Assembly: GCA_016713325.1 (NCBI GenBank)
Contig: JADJPJ010000104.1
Coordinates: 1-9,964 of the forward strand
Source: Candidatus Flexifilum affinis
GTDB taxonomy: Bacteria > Chloroflexota > Anaerolineae > Aggregatilineales > Phototrophicaceae
Direction of reading: 5' to 3'
Length of the DNA stretch: 9,964 nucleotides
The notes under the pieces: generated by a model
Database searches by the model: none
The model's input: only the letters and a program-made list of their open reading frames with translations
Told to the model about the DNA's origin: nothing
Translations under genes and position numbers: made by a program
Part shown: one piece after another, positions 1 through 5,401 of the stretch
Position numbering within the stretch: position 1 is the stretch's first letter
How the letters are laid out: each line of letters begins with the position of its first letter

Positions 1-148
1 TGAAGTTCTCCAGCTCGATCCGCTCGCCGGACACCAGTTCCTCCGTCCACACCTCGACCAGCGTCTCGATCACCCGCTGCACATCGCGGTTCTTCAGCCG
101 GGTCCGCCGGCCGATCTCCCGCACCATCTTCTGCTTGTTCAGGCTCAT
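1..148 (-). CDS. HU-family DNA-binding protein, N-terminal part (cut by window edge)
   Basis: The minus strand from ATG 148-146 reads MSLNKQKMVREIGRRTRLKN, then a segment ending ELVSGERIELENF at the window edge. This is the N-terminal half of an HU/IHF fold: a two-helix dimerization region (LNKQKMVREI, then a helix around VQRVIETLVEVWTEEL) followed by the start of the beta region, where the usual HU signature G-x-x-V/I-x-L-x-x-F appears as GERIELENF. HU proteins are small dimeric architectural proteins that bend DNA. About 49 residues are visible of the usual 90 or so. The start codon overlaps the stop of the upstream coupling-protein gene as ATGA, so it was the last known member of the mobilization operon and translationally coupled to it. 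An accessory role in relaxosome or plasmid DNA architecture is inference. Confidence 0.85.
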   Translation of the reverse strand, partial: MSLNKQKMVREIGRRTRLKNRDVQRVIETLVEVWTEELVSGERIELENF

Positions 149-2169
149 GGCATCCTCTCCCTCGATCGCTCCTGCTGTCGTTCCTGCCGCCGCTTTCTTA
201 ACTGTTCGACCGTGACCATCGCCACTCGCCCGTTGGTTGCCTGCTCGGCTCGCGCCTTCACCTCCGCCAGCTTCGCCCGCGCCGCCCGCTCGATGCTCGA
301 CGGACCGCCGGCGATAGGCTCCGCGCTGGATGCATCGGCAGTCGCTGTGGGTGCCAGCTCCACCGAGATGCCGCGCTCCAGCAGCAGCGGATCGCGTCCC
401 GCGGCCGCCGCCAGCCGCCGGCGCCAGTCCTCCCGCTCGTAGAAGCGCGTCAGCCGGGCATTCAGAATGACCTGCGTAGCAAAGCCCGTCTCCACGTAGC
501 GGGCGAAGACGGTGCAGCTCCGACCTGCGGCGAGATCACCTCGTCGATCGTCAGCAGCGGGCGCTGGCGCAGGTGGCTGTTGGGATCATCGGCGTTGGCA
601 TCGGTGGTCGCCGTCCCGCTGGCCTTGCTGTAGAACTAAGCGGTGTCGGCGTCGCACCCGCCGTAGACCACCTGCGTCGCCAGCCCGGTGAACAGTGCCT
701 GCGTCCCCTCGTGCCCGTAGATCAGGTGGAACTGCCCCTTGGTCTGCGCACCAATGAGGATGCTAATCCGCCGCTTGCGCACCAGGTTGACATCGGCCAC
801 CAGGCTGTCGAGCTTGCCCAGGGTCGGGAACTCGTCCAGGATGACGCCGACCGGCATGGGCAGCGGTCCGCCGCGCCTCGCCGATGCTGTCCAGGTCGAG
901 CATCAGCTTGCGCAGCGTCGCGCCCAGGTAGGAGGCGTAGACGGCGCGCATCCGGCCCGGGCAGGTCAGCACCACCACGGTTGGCTGCTGCACGATCAGC
1001 CCGGCGTCGAAGTCGGAGGCGGCGGTGTTGGCGCGCACATCGACGGATGCCCAGCCGGCCAGCGCGGTGGCCAGCGTGGCGATGACATTCGCCGCCACCT
1101 TGCCGTCGCTGCCCACGCTGGCGATGAAGCTGTTGGCGAGCAGCGACGCGTCGTCGTGCGCCGGCGCTCAGCGCGGCGCCAGCCCCTTCCAGGTCGTTCA
1201 TGGCGCTGTAGATGGCGCCCAGGGTGTCAAGCGGATCAGGCAGGCGGCCAGGAGCGCGGCAGCGCTGTCGCTCCAGAAGCGGTTGTCGCCCTGCGCGGTC
1301 GGGACCAGCACGTCGGCGATGGCGCGGGCGTCGTGACGCCGGTGATGCCCTCCGCCAGGTTGTAACGCGGACCGTCGGCGCTGGTTGGGTCGTGGATGAC
1401 GACCAGGTGGCGGGTGACAGCGGCGATGGCCAGGAGCTGCCCGGCGATCTCGCGCTGCGGGTCGGCGATGATCAGCGAGTGGCCGGCCAGCATGCGGTCG
1501 GCGATGGCGGGGAGAATGACGCCCTGCGTCTTGCCGCTGCCGGGTCCGCCGAGCGCCAGCAGCCCCCGCGCCACGTCCTCGCCACCCAGGCAGAACTGCC
1601 CGCGTCCGAAGTCGAGCCGCCGCCGGCCCTCGCCCCAGAACGCGCCGAGCAGGGTCAGCCCGTCGGGATCGGGGCGGCGGAAGCGGCGGTACTCGCGCGG
1701 GTGCAGAAGTGGGAGGAGCCGAGCGCCCCGCGGATGGCCGGCGCGCGCAGCCGGTCGATCCGCTCCCGCAGCCAGCCGCCGTCGCGGATCAGGCCGTGCA
1801 GCCCACCGGCGGTCGTGATCAGCAGTCCGGTGAGCACCACCGCGAAGATGAGCAGCCGTCGGGCGTCGATCCCCCGTGGCGCGCCGACCAGCAGATCGAC
1901 CCAGCCGCCGGCGGGGCGGCCCCGCTGCACGGCCAGGTCGCCAAACAGCTCCAGAAAGAGCGCCGCGACGGTCAGCAGTGCGGCGGCATGGCTGAGGATG
2001 AGCAGGAGTCGCAGCGCAGGGATCGGCGCGTGGCGGGATCGTCCGTGGTGCGGATGCCGGCGCCCAGCAGGGCGGCGGTCGTCAGGACCAGGGCCGGCAT
2101 GAGGCAGAGCAGCGGCGGGATCAGTCCGGTCAGCAGGTCGCGTCCGGTGGTGAAGAGCCACTGGATCAC
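145..2169 (-). pseudogene. VirD4/TraG-type conjugative coupling protein, broken by multiple frameshifts
   Basis: Type IV coupling proteins are membrane-anchored hexameric ATPases that bring relaxase-bound DNA to a secretion channel. The gene can be followed through several frames from GTG 2169 to TGA 147-145, about 675 codons in all. Segments in order: hydrophobic membrane stretches (near 2135-2070, 2025-1950 and 1860-1785), a GALGSSHF motif near 1730, Walker A GGPGSGKT at about 1550-1527, DPQREIAGQL near 1470, then NRFWSDSAAALLAACL near 1280, GSDGKVAANVIATLATAL near 1100, Walker B VILDEFPTLGKL near 845, ILIGAQTKGQF near 750, and a charged C-terminus. Reading frame changes near 2040, 1695, 1330, 1230, 1165, 872 and 527, and TAG interrupts at 638-636. 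It starts 3 nt after the relaxase stop. No functional ATPase can be made from this sequence as read. Confidence 0.87.
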
Positions 2170-2172
2170 GGC

Positions 2173-2838
2173 TCAGCGCCCGAAGTAGGCGTCGAGGTCG
2201 ATCTCGCCCCGGTCGTCGCGGGGGATGGCCGGCTCCGGCCGCAGCCGCCGCCAGTCAATGCCGCGATCGTCCAGCATCTCCGCGAAACGTTGGGCGGCGA
2301 CCTCCCGAAACAGCCTGTCATGCCCCTTGTCGGCGTTGTTGTACACCGGCAGCCGCTCGGCGCTCGACGGGGCGGTGCCGGGCAGCACGACGTGGGTGTG
2401 TAGGTGGTCGCGCGCCGGCTCGCCGTCCTTCGGCCTGGTCCGCGCGCTGTGGAGCACGAAGCTGTACTCCGGCACGTCGAGGCCGCGCGCCGTGTGGTAG
2501 TCCTCGACGACGCGCTCGGTCAGGTCGCACAGCAGGTCGCGCCGCTCGGGGGCCGGCACCAGCGCCATCAGGTCCGGTGCGGGGGAGATGACCCAGGTCC
2601 AGGCCAGCACGTGCTTGCTCTGCAGCGCCTCGCACTGCCTGAGGATCTCGCTGTAGTGCCGCCCCAGGCCGTGATCCTGCCAGCGCTCGATGCGGTGAGC
2701 GCGCGCCCGCCGGTTGTTCTCGCGGTCGCGGTATTGAAAATACTTGAGCAGCGCCTTGAGCGCCGGACGGCCGGTGCCGCGTCCCTTGTGCTTGGTCCCC
2801 TTGTAGGCGAGGCTGGCGATGACGATCGGCTGGCTCAC
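2173..2838 (-). CDS. Probable relaxase / mobilization nuclease (HUH-type)
   Basis: This 221-residue protein has the features of a mobilization relaxase, the enzyme that nicks one strand at the origin of transfer and stays bound through a tyrosine. The metal-binding motif is visible as DHLHTHVVLPGT (His145, His147, His149), with an upstream VLH at 128-130. Candidate catalytic tyrosines lie in LKYFQYRDR (Tyr33, Tyr36). It is shorter than many relaxases, which often carry extra helicase or primase domains, so it may be a minimal nuclease domain. Its GTG start (2838-2836) overlaps the stop of the RHH gene as GTGA, and the coupling-protein gene begins 3 nt after its TGA. The frame is open throughout, unlike its downstream partner. 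Family assignment rests on the His cluster and operon context; I cannot place it in a named MOB class. Confidence 0.68.
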   Translation of the reverse strand: MSQPIVIASLAYKGTKHKGRGTGRPALKALLKYFQYRDRENNRRARAHRIERWQDHGLGRHYSEILRQCEALQSKHVLAWTWVISPAPDLMALVPAPERRDLLCDLTERVVEDYHTARGLDVPEYSFVLHSARTRPKDGEPARDHLHTHVVLPGTAPSSAERLPVYNNADKGHDRLFREVAAQRFAEMLDDRGIDWRRLRPEPAIPRDDRGEIDLDAYFGR

Positions 2839-3197
2839 GGATCGGCCTCCAGCTCATGGACGGCGGTGATCTGCTCCAGCAGTGCAGCGCGGTCACGCCG
2901 GGCAGCGACGATCGCCTCCTCGATGGCGGCGCGGTCTTCGTCGGCCAGCAGGTGGATCAGGATGTGCAGGTGGAAGGTGAGGGCGCGCTCCAGCCGGTCG
3001 ATGCGGCTCTGAAGCGACTTCTGGAAGTGGCGGCGGCTGCCGACCAGGTCGGCCTGCTGGTCGAGGAACTGGCGGATGGCTTCGCGGATCAGGTCGGAGA
3101 CGGTGACCTCGCGGTCGCGCTTGGCGGCGACTTGCAGCAGGAGGTCGTGCATCTCCTGCGACATTGCGACGCTGCGCTTGATGTTCTTCTGGGCCAT
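2835..3197 (-). CDS. Ribbon-helix-helix DNA-binding protein, MobC-like relaxosome accessory factor
   Basis: The likely start is ATG 3197-3195 (MAQKNIKRSVAMSQEMHDLL), giving 120 residues. It is preceded by a GGAGG Shine-Dalgarno sequence with a 6-nt spacer; longer frames starting near 3431 would run through the palindromic intergenic region. Residues 4-47 fit a ribbon-helix-helix fold: a beta strand (IKRSVAMS), a helix (EMHDLLLQVAAKRD), then a turn and a helix with VSDLIREAIRQFLDQ. Residues 55-115 are charged and heptad-like, suggesting a coiled coil. RHH proteins of this size at the head of a mob operon usually bind the origin of transfer, assist nicking, and repress their own promoter. Here that role is inferred from position. 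The gene overlaps the relaxase start by 4 nt. Confidence 0.75.
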   Translation of the reverse strand: MAQKNIKRSVAMSQEMHDLLLQVAAKRDREVTVSDLIREAIRQFLDQQADLVGSRRHFQKSLQSRIDRLERALTFHLHILIHLLADEDRAAIEEAIVAARRDRAALLEQITAVHELEADP

Positions 3198-3255
3198 ACT
3201 CCGCCTCCGCTGAAAGCTCCACCCCTCATTGTGGCAGAGTGCGGCGGCTGCACGT

Positions 3256-3269
3256 GCGGAATATTCCGC
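3256..3269. promoter_or_regulatory. 14-bp perfect palindrome, candidate operator of the mob operon
   Basis: GCGGAATATTCCGC is a perfect palindrome about 60 bp upstream of the RHH start codon. The octamer TGCGGAAT recurs as a direct repeat at 3255-3262 and 3287-3294, 32 bp apart. RHH repressors bind short palindromic or repeated half-sites, so this is a plausible autoregulatory or relaxosome-binding site. No clear promoter hexamers are visible beside it. Confidence 0.4.
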
Positions 3270-3393
3270 GTTGCGAGCGGCAGAAATGCGGAATCGCGGG
3301 GCAGTTTTCCGGGGTGGGTTTGCAGTGCAGCGGAGGGTCGGCAAACGCAGTGCGCGGTTGGCTTTTCGGACGCGCGCCTCTGGTGTGCGTCCG

Positions 3394-3469
3394 GTGGGCG
3401 GCACCGGTGCCGCCCACATCCCACGCAGCACCCGCCGGGGCTGCGTGGGTGCGCCACGTGGGGGCGCAC
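3394..3469. repeat. Cluster of three adjacent inverted repeats, candidate origin of transfer
   Basis: Three inverted repeats lie nearly end to end upstream of the mob operon. The first (3394-3417) is a 24-bp uninterrupted palindrome centred on ACCGGT. The second has perfect 10-bp arms CCCACGCAGC (3420-3429) and GCTGCGTGGG (3440-3449) with a 10-nt loop. The third has 7-bp arms GTGCGCC (3449-3455) and GGCGCAC (3463-3469). Origins of transfer are normally intergenic, next to the relaxase operon, and contain relaxase-recognised inverted repeats, which fits. No nic consensus is recognisable. It could instead be a transcription terminator or an operator. Confidence 0.4.
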
Positions 3470-3513
3470 GGTAGCCTCCACCGGCAAATGAGGTGGCCAG
3501 GTTTTACCTGGCT

Positions 3514-3654
3514 GGCTAGGCTTGGGTCATGAGCGCGGCTCATTCCAGGCTGAGTTGGGACGCAGAGGGGTGGAGGTCACCCCCTCCGCACTGCGACCCA
3601 AGCCTAGCCCGGCTTCCGCAACGCGGAAGCGCAGCCGACTGCAAGGTCGGCTGC
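3514..3654 (+). repeat. Strongly structured segment of the IS left end
   Basis: Perfect 15-bp arms GGCTAGGCTTGGGTC (3514-3528) and GACCCAAGCCTAGCC (3595-3609) enclose 66 nt with two smaller hairpins: ATGAGC/GCTCAT (3529-3534, 3538-3543) and GGGGTG/CACCCC (3567-3572, 3578-3583). Two further hairpins follow directly: GCTTCCGC/GCGGAAGC (3612-3619, 3623-3630) and GCAGCCGAC/GTCGGCTGC (3631-3639, 3646-3654). They lie between the element tip and the bridge-RNA candidate. Possible roles are a transposase-binding or DNA-folding end structure, or a shield against outside transcription. I cannot decide between them. Confidence 0.55.
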
Positions 3655-3680
3655 ATTGTGCCCGCTCCGGTTGTGTGCCG

Positions 3681-3851
3681 GGCAGGCAGGGCAACTGGCA
3701 TACTTGCCTTGTCTGCCACCTGGATCTGCAGAACCCTTACCTCGCCGTTCCACGAGAACCACGGGTTGACTGTTCGCAGATCCAGGGCGCAGCTACGCGA
3801 TCTTAATCCTGTCGCGCTTCGAGCGCCTTAGCCTGCACATCGGCGTAGCTG
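3681..3851 (+). ncRNA. Candidate IS110 bridge RNA
   Basis: Three consecutive structures sit just upstream of the transposase. First, a 14-bp stem (3681-3694 with 3704-3717) with a 9-nt loop and two G-U pairs that form only in plus-strand RNA. Second, an 11-bp perfect stem CCTGGATCTGC/GCAGATCCAGG (3719-3729, 3776-3786) enclosing an internal loop and the hairpin GTTC/GAAC (3747-3750, 3756-3759). Third, a 9-bp perfect stem CAGCTACGC/GCGTAGCTG (3790-3798, 3843-3851) enclosing an internal loop and the hairpin GCGCT/AGCGC (3814-3818, 3822-3826). A 5' stem-loop followed by a target-binding and a donor-binding loop is the known bridge-RNA layout, and the roughly 170-nt span is of the expected size. 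Candidate guides: left target 3737-3742, right target 3765-3772, left donor 3803-3810, right donor 3828-3835. Exact RNA ends are unknown. Confidence 0.75.
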
Positions 3852-3894
3852 TGTGGCGACATCTTGTTCGCAGTGCATTTCGGGAGACAGAGCC

Positions 3895-5097
3895 ATGTAC
3901 TACCTCGGAATTGACTGGGCGACAGAAAAGCATGATTTGTGTCTGCTGGACGAGTCGGGAACGATCCTCCGCCAGCTCACTATTTCGCAGACCGATGCGG
4001 GATTTGAGCGACTTCAGAAGTTGGTTGAGCAGTATGGGGCTGAAAACGTCCAAGTCAACATTGAACGTTCGGACGGCCTGCTCGTGGACTGGATGCTGGA
4101 GCAGGGCTGGGCGCTGCATGTCACACCTACCCTGATTGTGGCTCGTCGCCGTCCACGACGGTCGAAATCCGACCCTTCAGATGCCTACCTGCTGGCCCAT
4201 CTGCTGCGTCTCAAGGATCCGGATTGTCGCCGGCTCACGCGATCCAGCAGCGAAGTTCTCTATTTGCGTGAGCTTGCTCGTGCGCTTGACCGAGTAGTGT
4301 CCGATCAGCGGCGTCTCGCATCTCGTCTGAACTATCTCCTTCACCAGTACTTTCCTGCGGCCACGCGCTTGTTTGCTCATGTCGAGACGCTGATCTGCCT
4401 GGCATTCCTGGAAGCTTATCCAACTCCTGAGGCAGCCCGGCGGCTCACTCGTTACCAGCTTCGTCAGTTTCTCAAGAGTCAGAAGTACACCTTCCTCAGC
4501 CGGCTCGACGAGATCTACCAGCAGCTTCAGATCCCAATGCCGACCGCCAGCGTCCCGGACGGCTATGTATCTCAGGTTCGGGTCCTGATCCCCTTACTGC
4601 GCGAGCTTCACCATACGCGGGCGCGCCTGGAACGGGAACTACCGCTCTGCTTCAGCCAGCATCCGGAAGCAGCCTGGTGGCGCAGTTTCCCCGGAACAAA
4701 GGGGCCCCTGACGCCTGCTCGCCTGCTGGCGTGGATTGGTGATGACCGTCAACGTTTTCCCACCGCTGAGGCGCTCCAGGCAATTGCTGGTACTGCCCCG
4801 GTCACACGGCGCAGCGGAAAGTCAAAGTACGTCGAGTTCCGACGCGCCTGCTCGCGCCCGCTGCGCAAAGCGATAGATGACTTCGCTCGACAGAGCCTGC
4901 GCTACAGCTCCTGGGCGCGCGAGTACCGAGCCGCACAGATTGCTCGCGGTCATGGCATTGCACGTGCGAACCGAGCGCTCGCAAATCGGTGGCTGAAGAT
5001 CATCTGGACGCTGTGGCAGCGACGGGAGTTCTATGACGAAGCCAAGCATGAGGCGAATCGACAGAAGCAGATGATGCCGGCGCTCAAAGCGAGCTAG
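3895..5097 (+). CDS. IS110-family transposase (RuvC-like DEDD recombinase)
   Basis: The product has 400 residues, starting MYYLGIDWATEKHD. ATG 3895 is preferred over an in-frame start at 3853 because GGAG lies 8 nt upstream and the earlier start would overlap the structured RNA. The N-terminal RuvC-like domain shows the acidic tetrad as Asp7 (GIDWA), Glu57 (VNIERS), Asp93 and Asp96 (KSDPSDA). A helical middle section (about 120-250) has the character of the family's coiled coil. The C-terminal Transposase_20 domain (about 262-345) contains SFPGTKGPLTPARLLAWIG, and the expected catalytic serine is Ser307 in RRSGKS. IS110 recombinases use the RuvC centre and this serine together, guided by a bridge RNA, to insert at a specific site. 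The frame is undisturbed, so the enzyme is probably functional. Confidence 0.93.
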   Translation: MYYLGIDWATEKHDLCLLDESGTILRQLTISQTDAGFERLQKLVEQYGAENVQVNIERSDGLLVDWMLEQGWALHVTPTLIVARRRPRRSKSDPSDAYLLAHLLRLKDPDCRRLTRSSSEVLYLRELARALDRVVSDQRRLASRLNYLLHQYFPAATRLFAHVETLICLAFLEAYPTPEAARRLTRYQLRQFLKSQKYTFLSRLDEIYQQLQIPMPTASVPDGYVSQVRVLIPLLRELHHTRARLERELPLCFSQHPEAAWWRSFPGTKGPLTPARLLAWIGDDRQRFPTAEALQAIAGTAPVTRRSGKSKYVEFRRACSRPLRKAIDDFARQSLRYSSWAREYRAAQIARGHGIARANRALANRWLKIIWTLWQRREFYDEAKHEANRQKQMMPALKAS

Positions 5098-5203
5098 CCG
5101 CTGCCTCGACTCACTGTGGTTTCTACACGTGCGGTGTCTGGCTGCACGTGGACGGATTCGGCTTGCCTGGAGTTGAACGAGCGACCACTTTCCAACTCTC
5201 CCC

Positions 5204-5219
5204 TTGCACTTCTAACCCT
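5204..5219 (+). promoter_or_regulatory. Right-end half of a possible circle-junction promoter
   Basis: TTGCAC (5204-5209) resembles a -35 box close to the right tip of the element. If the element circularises at the CT core, 10 nt from the right end and 7 nt from the left end give a 17-nt spacer before TAGGCT (3517-3522), which keeps the T, A and final T of a -10 box. A promoter assembled across the joined ends would drive the bridge RNA and transposase only from the excised circle, as reported for IS110 relatives. The hexamers are weak and no longer match is visible. Confidence 0.35.
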
Positions 5220-5308
5220 GTCAACACCCCGCCGCGCTCCCCACCGTGTGGATCGCGACCTGGCGGGCCGGCAATGCACCCGTCTGCGACGGCTGCTGCG
5301 GAGGGATA

Positions 5309-5351
5309 GGCATCGCGCGCAGCGATGCCGGCGCTGCGGCAAGGCAGCGCC
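5309..5351. repeat. Two tandem GC-rich hairpins downstream of the WD40 pseudogene
   Basis: Perfect 8-bp arms GGCATCGC/GCGATGCC (5309-5316, 5322-5329) are followed immediately by perfect 8-bp arms GGCGCTGC/GCAGCGCC (5330-5337, 5344-5351). They lie about 50 nt past the stop of the minus-strand WD40 gene and outside the predicted IS boundary. They may mark the transcript's 3' end, but neither hairpin has a U-tract, so an intrinsic terminator is not supported. The rest of 5220-5401 shows no gene I can support. Confidence 0.45.
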
Positions 5352-5401
5352 AGGACGGCGCACGGCGTCGGCGAAAGAACAACAACTGGCGGAATAACTG
5401 A

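Larger units (their letters stand above)
3510..5219 (+). mobile_element. IS110-family insertion sequence with long left end (predicted boundaries)
   Basis: The element comprises a 385-nt left non-coding end, the transposase gene (3895-5097) and a 122-nt right end. IS110 elements lack clear terminal inverted repeats and recombine at a short core, so boundaries are hard to see directly. I placed them by matching candidate bridge-RNA guide segments to the flanks: left flank TTACCT (3504-3509), element start GGCTGG (3510), element end TAACC-CT (5213-5219), right flank GTCAAC (5220-5225). A CT core thus lies at 3508-3509 and again at 5218-5219. The predicted empty site reads TTACCT-GTCAAC. The long 5' end places it in the IS110 rather than the IS1111 group. 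The element shows no decay, unlike its surroundings. Confidence 0.7.

Noticed and set aside
573..2188. Several long plus-strand open frames
   Set aside because: They are arginine/alanine/proline-rich shadows opposite the coupling-protein gene, whose motifs (Walker A, DEFPTLGKL) are on the minus strand.
3853..3894. Upstream in-frame start for the transposase
   Set aside because: The extra 14 residues have no family resemblance, and the MYYLGIDWA start has a proper Shine-Dalgarno sequence.
3612..5351. Hairpin pairs at 3612-3654 and 5309-5351 as terminal repeats of one element, since both second loops contain GCAAG
   Set aside because: The stems differ in sequence, and the guide matches put the right boundary at 5219, inside the second pair. 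The shared loop is only 5 nt.
5116..5397. Plus-strand open frame of 93 codons after the transposase
   Set aside because: It crosses the predicted IS right boundary and two perfect hairpins, has no good ribosome-binding site and shows no domain.
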